The notes beneath the pieces are model-generated. The model saw nothing but the letters and a program-made list of their open reading frames with translations. It ran no database searches and was not told where the DNA came from. A stretch of DNA of 36,598 nucleotides from Methanobacteriota archaeon (GTDB taxonomy: Archaea; Methanobacteriota; Methanobacteria; Methanobacteriales; Methanobacteriaceae). Positions 1-6,761 of the stretch are shown one piece after another. The stretch covers positions 1-36,598 of the forward strand of contig JAKQFA010000015.1 in NCBI GenBank assembly GCA_029556335.1. The letters run 5' to 3'. How positions within the stretch are numbered: position 1 is the first letter of the stretch; each line of letters opens with the position of its first letter. The position numbers were made by a program, and so were the translations under genes.

Positions 1-242
1 ATGGCTATGGCAAAGAATGCCAGGAACACCGAGAAGGGCAGAAGAATCTCGTTGGCATTTACCACCTGCCCCAGTTGGGTGGTGAAGTAGGTGGTCAGGG
101 GTGTCACGAAGACGCTCCAGGAGTAGATGGTACCCAGACAGAGGTTTAGGATCATACCCAGGATGATGAGTATCCATCGTCCCCTTACAGCATCCATCCC
201 CATTATATTATTATTATTAGATTCTTCTGCATCTTTCTCCAT
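1..242 (-). CDS. OFA-family MFS transporter, N-terminal part (cut by window edge)
   Basis: The first 80 codons of a leftward gene are present; the rest lies outside the window. The start is the ATG at 242-240, preceded by a good GGAGGG ribosome site. The protein begins with a short polar, Asn-rich tail, then RWILIILGMILNLCLGTIYS, which is the typical first helix of the oxalate/formate antiporter (OFA) family of the major facilitator superfamily. A second hydrophobic stretch begins at the cut. The gene lies 45 bp downstream of acs in the same direction, so the two are probably co-transcribed. That context suggests uptake of a small carboxylate such as acetate, but the substrate is inference; OFA members in archaea are mostly uncharacterised. 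Confidence 0.82.
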   Translation of the reverse strand, partial: MEKDAEESNNNNIMGMDAVRGRWILIILGMILNLCLGTIYSWSVFVTPLTTYFTTQLGQVVNANEILLPFSVFLAFFAIA

Positions 243-287
243 TAAAATCCCTCCGAGGGTTGTATATTTTTAGGATTCCATCATCAT

Positions 288-2192
288 CTATTCTTCCAGG
301 GTGGAGGTGTCACCCAGATCTTCACCTTCCTCCTGGGCGCGCAGTATCCGGCGCATGATCTTTCCACTGCGGGTTTTGGGGAGTTTATCCACCGCTACGA
401 TCTCGCCCAGTACGGCTACTGGCCCTAATTCGTATCGCACATGTTTGTTGAGGTCTTCGATGAGCTGGGTTTTGAGTTCGTAGCCTTCCTTCAGGATCAC
501 GAAGGCCTTGATGACCTCCCCCTTAATGGGATCGGAGCGACCAATGACAGCGGCCTCGGCCACTGCAGGATGGCTGACAAATGCGGATTCCACCTCAGCA
601 GAGCCGATACGGTGCCCTGCAATTTTTAGAACATCATCAGATCGGCCCTGTATCCAGAAATATCCATCCTCATCTTGTCGGACCATGTCCCCGGCTTTGT
701 AGATACATCCAGGAATGTCCCTCCAATAGACATCCAGGAAACGTTCTTTATCACCGTACAAAGTGCGGAACATGGATGGCCAGGGACTTTTAACCACCAA
801 GTAGCCGCCTTTGCCCAGGGGAACTTCATTACCCGCCTCATCCACCACCTGGGCCTCTACTCCGGGTATGGCCCTGGTGCAGGAGCCGGGTTTAAGGGGA
901 GATACTGGTAGGGGTGAGATGAGGTGCATTCCGGTTTCAGTCTGCCACCAGGTGTCCATGATGGGACATTTTTCCTTACCCACGTTGGTGTAGTACCACA
1001 TCCAGGCCTCGGGGTTGATGGGTTCCCCCACTGTTCCCAGGATCCGTAAGGAGCTGAGGTTGTAGAGATTGGTGTAACGGGCCCCGAAACGCATGAGATG
1101 TCTGATGGCAGTGGGGGCGGTGTAGAACTTGGTGACCCCATACTTTTCCACGATCTTCCACCATACACCAGGGTCCGGGTAGTCAGGTGCTCCCTCGTAG
1201 ACCACTGTGGTGGTTCCAAGAAGCAAGGGCCCGTAGATAACATAGCTGTGTCCAGTGATCCACCCTATATCGCCGGTGCACCACCACAGATCATCAGGGT
1301 GTATGTCGAAGATGTTGCGCAGGGTGGTGGCCACACCCACCATGTATCCCGCCGTGGTATGCAAAACCCCCTTGGGTTTACCAGTGCTACCAGAGGTGTA
1401 GAGGATGAAAAGCGGATCCTCGGCATCCATGGGTTCAGGTGGACAATCCACAGGTTCTCCTTCCACCAGACGTTCGTAGAATATTTCCCGCCCTGATAAC
1501 TCCGATATTTGTATATCACTGCCAGTGTGCTTGACCACCACGATGGTTTCAATGGAGGGGCATTGGAGTATGGCTTCGTCGGCTATTTTCTTTAAATCTA
1601 TGATCTTCCCCCGGCGGTAGGTTCCGTCGGCGGTGAAGAGTACTTTGGCCTGGGCATCGTTCATCCGATCCACGAAGGCCCCCACCGAGAGTCCGGAGTA
1701 AACAACGCTGTGCACGGCGCCGATCTTGTTACAGGCCAGAAGGGCTATCATTAGTTCGGGACACATGGGCAGGTACATGGAAACCGTGTCCCCCTTCTTT
1801 ACTCCCAGGTTTTTCAAGGCATTGGCCAGTTTATTAACTTCCAGGTAGAGTTCATAGTAGGTGATCTTCTTTTCATGGCCACGTTCATTGATGTAGATGA
1901 TAGCGATCTGGTTACGTTTCTCGGTTTCGATCCAGCGATCCACGGCATTGTAGGCCAGGTTAATCTTACCCCCGGTGAACCACTTGTAAAATGGTTTGTT
2001 TGAGTCATCAAGGACTTTATCCCATTTTTTTATCCAATCGAATTGTTCTGCCTGTTGGGCCCAGTATTTTTCCAGGTCTTTGCCTTTCTCTATTTCGGCA
2101 TCCCAGTCTTTCACATGGGCTCGGTTTTTCACTTCTTCACTAGGTTCAAATACTCTTTTTTCGTCCATAAGGACTGTAGTATCTCGTACCAT
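288..2192 (-). CDS. acs: acetyl-CoA synthetase (AMP-forming)
   Basis: This 634-residue protein has the full length of acetate:CoA ligases. It activates acetate with ATP to acetyl-AMP and then forms acetyl-CoA in the cytoplasm. Visible motifs are the adenylate-forming P-loop YTSGSTGKPKG (265-275), DTWWQTETG (413-421), whose Trp416 belongs to the acetate pocket, the hinge region around GRSDDVLKIAGHRIG (516-530), and PKTRSGKIMRR near the C-terminus, with Lys611 at the catalytic, often acetylated position. The ATG at 2192 follows GGTGGGA. In a hydrogenotrophic methanogen the enzyme would assimilate acetate rather than feed acetoclastic methanogenesis (inference). An OFA transporter follows directly, and phased repeats lie upstream of its TATA box. 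Confidence 0.96.
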   Translation of the reverse strand: MVRDTTVLMDEKRVFEPSEEVKNRAHVKDWDAEIEKGKDLEKYWAQQAEQFDWIKKWDKVLDDSNKPFYKWFTGGKINLAYNAVDRWIETEKRNQIAIIYINERGHEKKITYYELYLEVNKLANALKNLGVKKGDTVSMYLPMCPELMIALLACNKIGAVHSVVYSGLSVGAFVDRMNDAQAKVLFTADGTYRRGKIIDLKKIADEAILQCPSIETIVVVKHTGSDIQISELSGREIFYERLVEGEPVDCPPEPMDAEDPLFILYTSGSTGKPKGVLHTTAGYMVGVATTLRNIFDIHPDDLWWCTGDIGWITGHSYVIYGPLLLGTTTVVYEGAPDYPDPGVWWKIVEKYGVTKFYTAPTAIRHLMRFGARYTNLYNLSSLRILGTVGEPINPEAWMWYYTNVGKEKCPIMDTWWQTETGMHLISPLPVSPLKPGSCTRAIPGVEAQVVDEAGNEVPLGKGGYLVVKSPWPSMFRTLYGDKERFLDVYWRDIPGCIYKAGDMVRQDEDGYFWIQGRSDDVLKIAGHRIGSAEVESAFVSHPAVAEAAVIGRSDPIKGEVIKAFVILKEGYELKTQLIEDLNKHVRYELGPVAVLGEIVAVDKLPKTRSGKIMRRILRAQEEGEDLGDTSTLEE

Positions 2193-2375
2193 TCATTTCC
2201 CACCATTTTCCTGTTTTAGCTAATGATTCTAACTAAGTTACTCTTTCTATATATATTTTACTATGATTAATCATTATAAATTCATATTAATCATGATAAA
2301 TATACTGGTGTGTAGAGAAGAAGTGCTGGTGTTATCCTGTAAAAAATAGTGGTATGCAATTAAAAATAAAAAAAA
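2193..2375 (-). promoter_or_regulatory. acs promoter region with phased repeats
   Basis: Reading leftward, a TATA-like run (AAATATATATAG, about 2247-2258) lies some 60 bp before the acs ATG, giving a predicted leader of about 35 nt. Just upstream of it are a perfect 12-bp palindrome ATGATTAATCAT (2263-2274) and two direct copies of TTAATCATKATAAAT (2267-2281 and 2287-2301) that differ at one base and start exactly 20 bp apart. This placement upstream of the TATA box suits a transcription-factor site. The regulator is unknown. Confidence 0.55.
2267..2301. repeat. two 15-bp direct repeats, 20-bp period
   Basis: TTAATCATTATAAAT (2267-2281) and TTAATCATGATAAAT (2287-2301) match at 14 of 15 bases and are offset by 20 bp, about two DNA turns, so both would present the same face of the helix. 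Confidence 0.75.
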
Positions 2376-2393
2376 GAAGGATAATTATCCTTC
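2361..2393 (-). terminator. terminator of the thermosome gene
   Basis: Three bases after the thermosome stop codon (2396-2398) is the perfect 18-bp palindrome GAAGGATAATTATCCTTC (2376-2393). On the transcribed strand it is followed at once by a U-rich run (complement of 2361-2375). This is a textbook hairpin plus U-tract; archaeal termination depends mainly on the U-tract. Confidence 0.7.
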
Positions 2394-2395
2394 AA

Positions 2396-4027
2396 CTACA
2401 TCATAGGGGGCATTCCACCCATTCCACCAGGAGGCATTCCTTCCATGCCTTCTGGTTCTGTGACGCCAGCAGAGGCTATCATGTCGTCAATGCGCAGGAT
2501 CATCTCAGCAGCCTCGGCTGCAGATTGAATAGCCTGTTTTTTAACCCTATGAGGTTCTATAACGTTACCCTCATTCATATCAGTGACTTCTCCTTGGAAG
2601 ACGTCCAGTCCCATGTGGTGGCTGTGTTCCTGGGCTGCCCGCAGATCCGCAAGAGCATCGATCTGATCCAGTCCCGCGTTCTCAGCCAGGGTCTTGGGAA
2701 CCACTTCCAGGGCATCGGCAAAGGCAGTGATGGCTAACTGTTCCCTGCCACTGACTGTGTCAGCGTATTCCCGTAATGCCTTTGATATAGCTATTTCAGG
2801 GGCTCCTCCTCCAGAAACTACCTTTCCATCTTCCACGGTGGATGCAACCACGCCAATGGCATCTTCCACTGCTCTTTCCACCTCAGCAGCCACGTGTTTA
2901 GTACTGCCCCTGAGGATGATGGACACGGCCTTGGGATCCGGGCATTCTTCGATGAAAGTCAGAACTTCATCGAATATCTTCTTCTCATAGACGTTACCTG
3001 CTTCTCCCAAGTCATCGTAGGAAAGATCCTCGATGTTGGTCACGATCCTAGCTCCAGTTGCCTTTTCCAATCGTTCCATGTCCGATTTTCTAACTCTCTT
3101 CAGGGCCAGAATTCCTTCCCGGGCCAGGTAGTGCTGAGCAAGGTCATCTATTCCTTTCTGACAAAATATGACATTGGCTCCACTTTCTATGACCTTATCA
3201 ACCATCTCCCGAATCATCTGCTCCTCATTTTCCAGGAAAGCCTGCATCTGGGAAGGATCGGTTAGTTTTATCTTGGCATCAGTTTCCAGGTCCTTAACCT
3301 CCAATGGATATTTTAAAAGAGCGATTCGTGCGTTTTCAACCTTTTTAGGCATGGAATTGTCTGCTCTTCCCTTGTCCAGCACTACTCCGTTAACAATTTC
3401 CGATTCGTTAATGGTAGCGCCCTGGATACGCTGGATGTTAATGCTTTTTTTATTCACTTCACCATCTTCCTCCACCTGCAGTACTGCGCTTACAATGAGT
3501 TCTGCCAGTGGCTCCCTGGCGGTTTCAGTTCCCTTACCAGTCATGGCTGTCATGGCTACTTTCAGCAGGGTTTCCCTGTCCGAGTTCTGCATGGAAATTT
3601 CTTCCAATACCTCCAGGGCCTTGGCTGCAGCATGGCGGTATCCCATTACCAGAGTGGTGGGGTGTATTTTCTGGTCCAGCAGTTCTTCGGCTTTCTGAAG
3701 AAGTTCACCAGCTATGATGACTGCGGTGGTGGTTCCATCCCCTGCTTCATCTTCCTGGGTCTTGGCCACCTCAACCAGCATCTTGGCGGCAGGGTGTTCA
3801 ATGTCCATCTCCCGGAGGATGGTTACTCCGTCGTTGGTCACCACGATGTCACCCATGCTATCCACCAGCATCTTGTCCATTCCCTTAGGACCAAGAGTGG
3901 TTCTGACAATTCCTGCCAGGGTCTTTCCTGCCATTATGTTCATTCTTTGAGCGTCTCGTCCCAAAAGTCTTGAGGTACCTTCAGGTAGTATTATAATCTG
4001 TTGGCCTTGTCCGCCTAACTGTGCCAC
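2396..4027 (-). CDS. ths: thermosome subunit (group II chaperonin)
   Basis: This 543-residue protein is a subunit of the double-ring ATP-dependent archaeal chaperonin, related to eukaryotic CCT. It shows TLGPKGMDKML (44-54), the nucleotide-binding GDGTTTAV (97-104), the apical region in the middle, a GGGAPEIAISKAL segment of the C-terminal equatorial domain, and a Gly/Met/Pro-rich tail (GGMGGMPPMM). The length is normal for the family. The start is GTG at 4027-4025, supported by GGAGAT seven bases upstream and by the family-like N-terminus. It is a single-gene unit with its own strong TATA box and its own hairpin terminator. Many archaea have two or three paralogues; only one is seen here. 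Confidence 0.97.
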   Translation of the reverse strand: MAQLGGQGQQIIILPEGTSRLLGRDAQRMNIMAGKTLAGIVRTTLGPKGMDKMLVDSMGDIVVTNDGVTILREMDIEHPAAKMLVEVAKTQEDEAGDGTTTAVIIAGELLQKAEELLDQKIHPTTLVMGYRHAAAKALEVLEEISMQNSDRETLLKVAMTAMTGKGTETAREPLAELIVSAVLQVEEDGEVNKKSINIQRIQGATINESEIVNGVVLDKGRADNSMPKKVENARIALLKYPLEVKDLETDAKIKLTDPSQMQAFLENEEQMIREMVDKVIESGANVIFCQKGIDDLAQHYLAREGILALKRVRKSDMERLEKATGARIVTNIEDLSYDDLGEAGNVYEKKIFDEVLTFIEECPDPKAVSIILRGSTKHVAAEVERAVEDAIGVVASTVEDGKVVSGGGAPEIAISKALREYADTVSGREQLAITAFADALEVVPKTLAENAGLDQIDALADLRAAQEHSHHMGLDVFQGEVTDMNEGNVIEPHRVKKQAIQSAAEAAEMILRIDDMIASAGVTEPEGMEGMPPGGMGGMPPMM

Positions 4028-4090
4028 TATATCATCTCCATTTTCTTACAGTAATTTAGAGGTGGGTTAGAGGTTATATAAATAGTTTGC
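4028..4090 (-). promoter_or_regulatory. thermosome promoter
   Basis: On the leftward strand the near-consensus archaeal TATA box ATTTATATAA (4083-4074) lies about 50 bp before the GTG start, followed by GGAGAT as ribosome site. It is the clearest promoter in this half of the window, as expected for an abundant heat-shock-type protein. I see no obvious heat-shock repressor palindrome. Confidence 0.65.
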
Positions 4091-4128
4091 CCAGGGGGGG
4101 TGGTGGTTCAGATCCTAGGAAAAAGGGG

Positions 4129-4662
4129 TTACTCCACCCGGTAATCAAACTCCCATAAATACTTACCCGATCTTTCCTGGCCCTCCAGATGTTCCATCTC
4201 ATGGGAAACACCATAAGCCGCGGATCCTTCAAAAAAAAGCGGACCATCAATACGTCTAAGTACTATTTCCATGGATTTTGGGTCCAATTCCGCCAAGATT
4301 ATGTCCTCCGCCTGGAGTTCCACCTGATAGGGTCTTTCAACCAGTTCCCGCTCCTTCTTGTTGCCACATTTTTCCAGGCGCAGCACCCGACCCTCGGTGC
4401 CTATTAATTGGGGGTTTACCAGGAGGGTCACCCTCTCCATAGTGTAGCCCTCCTTTATATCTTCATTGTAGCGGGTGATCTTCTCTTTAACTGCCAGGGC
4501 CTCCAGATCCCGTGTTTTGAAACTCCAGTCCCCCCCAAATTTCAGGGAAAAAAGCACAGGAAGGAAGGCATCCGCTTGGATATTCAACTGGCGAATGGCA
4601 CTTTTCTCCTTCAGGTTGAAAGAAAGCTGTTTTTTCAAACGAAGATACTCTGGATCATCCAA
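4129..4662 (-). CDS. peptide-deformylase-like metalloprotein
   Basis: The 177-residue protein resembles peptide deformylase (PDF) in its C-terminal half. The segment VNPQLIG (82-88) matches the PDF strand usually written NPEIL. Then EKCGNKKERELVERPYQVEL (97-116) lines up with the PDF EGCLS block and the following strand, with Cys99 in the place of the metal-binding Cys. SHEMEHLEG (153-161) matches the HExDH helix, giving His154 and His158 as metal ligands and Glu155 as catalytic base. The N-terminal PDF motif GxGxAAxQ is not recognisable, and the Ser of EGCLS is Asn. Archaea do not formylate initiator Met, so classical deformylation is unlikely; another N-acyl or amide substrate is possible. 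The start is TTG at 4662 behind GGTGA. It lies 55 bp after cpgS in the same direction. The PDF relationship is my motif reading, not a database hit. Confidence 0.75.
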   Translation of the reverse strand: MDDPEYLRLKKQLSFNLKEKSAIRQLNIQADAFLPVLFSLKFGGDWSFKTRDLEALAVKEKITRYNEDIKEGYTMERVTLLVNPQLIGTEGRVLRLEKCGNKKERELVERPYQVELQAEDIILAELDPKSMEIVLRRIDGPLFFEGSAAYGVSHEMEHLEGQERSGKYLWEFDYRVE

Positions 4663-4717
4663 TCTATCACCAAAAAAAATATAGAAAAAAGGGGATGGTT
4701 TAAGCCACGGTGCTTAT

Positions 4718-6094
4718 TTATCTGGACTGGAAGTCCTGGATGGCACTGTCCACCACCTGGATTATGGCACTGTCCAGGTCATCCTCTTTCCGGATGCTCA
4801 GGGGTATGTTATCACAGTACACCACTTCCATACCCGCCTCCAGGGCATCCTTGGTAGCCACGTCCACCGCCGCTGCCTTGAGTTCGGTGAGCATTACCTC
4901 GGCTTCATCGATGTACTTTTCAATATCCCGTTGACATAGGGGGCGGTTGGAAAGGTGGGGTGTGGTACCCACTACCTGACAGCCATGAACCTTTTCCAGA
5001 TGGTCTATTAAGACCCCTTTAATGGAGTCCGGGGCAGTGGTGGCAAACAACACCTTCTTTCCACGAACCGATTCAAGGGGTTTGGGTCGGAACACCGTGG
5101 ATATAACGGTGGCATCTGGATTCAAGTTCTTTATGAATGATTCAATATTCTCTACCTTATGTTTACTGGCCAGTGGCTCTTCACACATGGTGATAACCAC
5201 CAAATCGGCTTTCTTGATACGGAAGGGTCCGAAGAAGCGTTGAATATTGATGAGGGGCTGGTTGGCACCTACCAGTACAATGTGTTTATCAGTTTTAACC
5301 GGGGGTATGGCTGCTCCACTACCCTCCATTATCACAAAGTCAGCATCAACTTCATTGGCCAGCTGGGCCCCCCTCTTCATGTTGGTGATGAACACCTGGC
5401 CCAGCATACCACCACCACATCGCCTGCAGCCGATGGTGAGTATCCTACTCATGAGGGCGTCTTCCCAGTGATCCGATGCTGCGTGAACTCCTTTATTGGA
5501 TTGTTCCATTAAGTATTGGGGTGTAATCTCGATCTGATCTCCCCGGACTATTTCCGGCTCCTCCGGGCCACCCCGACCCATAGCCACCACACAGGGATTG
5601 TAATCCTCTTTATCAATTAAGCGAGCAGCGTATGCTGAAACAGCAGTTTTACCAATACGTTTACCCGTTCCCAGGATTTTGAGGGAAGGTTTTATTAATA
5701 AATCATGTTCATCCAAGGGTTGAAATTGGAAATCAGGCCCTTCGTAGGGAATGCCCATCTCCAGCACCAGAGAAGCTATCTTAAACCGCTTGGAGTAGTC
5801 CACCACCGGTTCATCACTGAGATCCATAACCACGTCTGGTTCATGATCCATCAAGCTTTGGGTAATGAGTTGGTAGGGAATATCGTGAAAATTTTCATCA
5901 TAATAAACAGGCACTCCCAATTCTTCCTCAATAAAGGCTGGTGTTGCTTCTCGAAGTTTTTCTGTGCCTCCAATAAAAACAGCAGCAACCACTTCATTAT
6001 GTTCCAGGCTATCCAGGGTTTCTAAGGCATTTCTAGTTACCGGGAAATAGTGCTCACCATCAATTAGGCATATCATCTTCCTTAATCCATCCAT
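4718..6094 (-). CDS. cpgS: cyclic 2,3-diphosphoglycerate synthetase
   Basis: This protein of about 458 residues makes cyclic 2,3-diphosphoglycerate from 2,3-diphosphoglycerate and ATP. The product is a phosphate-rich cytosolic solute of Methanobacteriales and Methanopyrus linked to protein thermostability and phosphate/carbon storage. The N-terminus MICLIDGEHYFPVTRNAL and the P-loop GTGKRIGKT (about 142-150) with GRGGPEEPEIV downstream are characteristic of the family, and the length fits. A GTG nine bases upstream (6103) is also in frame, but GGGATGTGA sits at the right distance only from the ATG at 6094, which I prefer. It follows UPF0058 by a short gap and precedes the deformylase-like gene, so the three probably form one operon. 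Confidence 0.93.
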   Translation of the reverse strand: MDGLRKMICLIDGEHYFPVTRNALETLDSLEHNEVVAAVFIGGTEKLREATPAFIEEELGVPVYYDENFHDIPYQLITQSLMDHEPDVVMDLSDEPVVDYSKRFKIASLVLEMGIPYEGPDFQFQPLDEHDLLIKPSLKILGTGKRIGKTAVSAYAARLIDKEDYNPCVVAMGRGGPEEPEIVRGDQIEITPQYLMEQSNKGVHAASDHWEDALMSRILTIGCRRCGGGMLGQVFITNMKRGAQLANEVDADFVIMEGSGAAIPPVKTDKHIVLVGANQPLINIQRFFGPFRIKKADLVVITMCEEPLASKHKVENIESFIKNLNPDATVISTVFRPKPLESVRGKKVLFATTAPDSIKGVLIDHLEKVHGCQVVGTTPHLSNRPLCQRDIEKYIDEAEVMLTELKAAAVDVATKDALEAGMEVVYCDNIPLSIRKEDDLDSAIIQVVDSAIQDFQSR

Positions 6095-6120
6095 AATATT
6101 CACATCCCAATCCGGAGTCT

Positions 6121-6456
6121 TTACAACATGATTTCCTGGTATTTTTTCTCGTATTTTAAGGAATTTTCATTCTGGGAGCGGATAAGTTCCTTTCGGGATC
6201 GCTTTACCAGTTCCGACAGGCCGTTGGAGATGTTAGAAGAGTTCCCTCCATTATTGGTAGCCACCACATGGGAGATGGAGGCTGATAAAACAAAAATAGC
6301 GTGTTTGTGTTCGGCCTTAGTGCGGTGTATGTGATGTGGACTTATGTTCAAGGATAGATATTCCCCGCATTCATCCTTAACCTCATAATCACTTTCGAGA
6401 TTTTTTAAAACATATACCAGAAATTGATGTAGCTGTATTAGCTCGTCTTTGTACAT
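6121..6456 (-). CDS. UPF0058 family protein
   Basis: The 111-residue protein opens with MYKDELIQLHQFLVYVLKNL, the signature of the small archaeal UPF0058 family, whose function is unknown. A His-rich stretch, SPHHIHRTKAEHKH (39-52), could bind metal, and the C-terminal third is charged and helical (KRSRKELIRSQNEN). No membrane segment or signal is visible. It is first in a leftward operon with cpgS, only 17-26 bp ahead of it, and an 18-bp palindrome stands just above its TATA box. That context allows a regulatory role, but I cannot assign one. Confidence 0.88.
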   Translation of the reverse strand: MYKDELIQLHQFLVYVLKNLESDYEVKDECGEYLSLNISPHHIHRTKAEHKHAIFVLSASISHVVATNNGGNSSNISNGLSELVKRSRKELIRSQNENSLKYEKKYQEIML

Positions 6457-6761
6457 ATCTACCAGACACCTATACTTTAAAGCGTTTTCAAATTAGTTCG
6501 GTATTGCATTTATACCTATGTAATACCAATTGGTATTATTCCCAATACACTACCCTATTCATCCTTACCTACATATTAAAAAAAGTACCGCAGCGGGTAG
6601 TTACTTCTAAACATTATCTAATACAATGCACTCGTATCTTATAATTTTGGTATCATTACAAATAAATCTTTTGACCCCCAACATAAAAATCGAAGTAATA
6701 ATAACAATCAAGCCACATCCTAGGTACTATCCTCGAAGAGCACATATTATATGGTGAAAAT
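6457..6761. promoter_or_regulatory. divergent intergenic region UPF0058/hisD
   Basis: This is the only gene-free stretch over 300 bp. On the left strand, TATAAAT (6514-6508) is the likely TATA box of the UPF0058-cpgS operon. Immediately above it is the perfect 18-bp palindrome TAATACCAATTGGTATTA (6521-6538). A second, smaller inverted repeat GGTAT-N7-ATACC (6500-6516) overlaps the TATA box, and another GGTAT lies near 6649. Around 6579-6600 there is an A-run next to TACC-N6-GGTA. For hisD the ribosome site GGTGA (6753-6757) is clear, but no TATA box stands out; ACATAAAAAT near 6681-6690 is the best candidate. A 43-codon open frame (6626-6757) has no ribosome site. Confidence 0.5.
6521..6538. 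promoter_or_regulatory. 18-bp perfect palindrome, putative operator
   Basis: TAATACCAATTGGTATTA is self-complementary over all 18 bases and lies directly upstream of the TATA box of the UPF0058-cpgS operon, where it could bind a dimeric activator or repressor. It shares the GGTAT/ATACC half-site with a second inverted repeat at 6500-6516. Confidence 0.6.

Noticed and set aside
857..1243. 128-codon frame on the same strand as acs in another phase
   Set aside because: Overlaps the conserved acs core completely.
2142..2152. GGTTCAAATAC resembling a tRNA T-loop
   Set aside because: It lies within the acs coding sequence and has no matching acceptor stem or anticodon arm.
3168..3698. 176-codon frame opposite the thermosome gene
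   Set aside because: Antisense shadow produced by codon bias of the chaperonin gene.
6500..6538. NrpR nitrogen-repressor operator
   Set aside because: Half-sites and spacing do not match GGTAA-N6-TTACC, and the flanking genes are not nitrogen genes.
6579..6600. Possible leftward terminator (TACC-N6-GGTA next to an A-run)
   Set aside because: Only a four-pair stem and no leftward gene ends nearby.
6626..6757. 43-codon open frame in the UPF0058/hisD spacer, ending in the hisD ribosome site
   Set aside because: No ribosome site, no His-rich leader-peptide pattern, A/T-rich random-looking composition.
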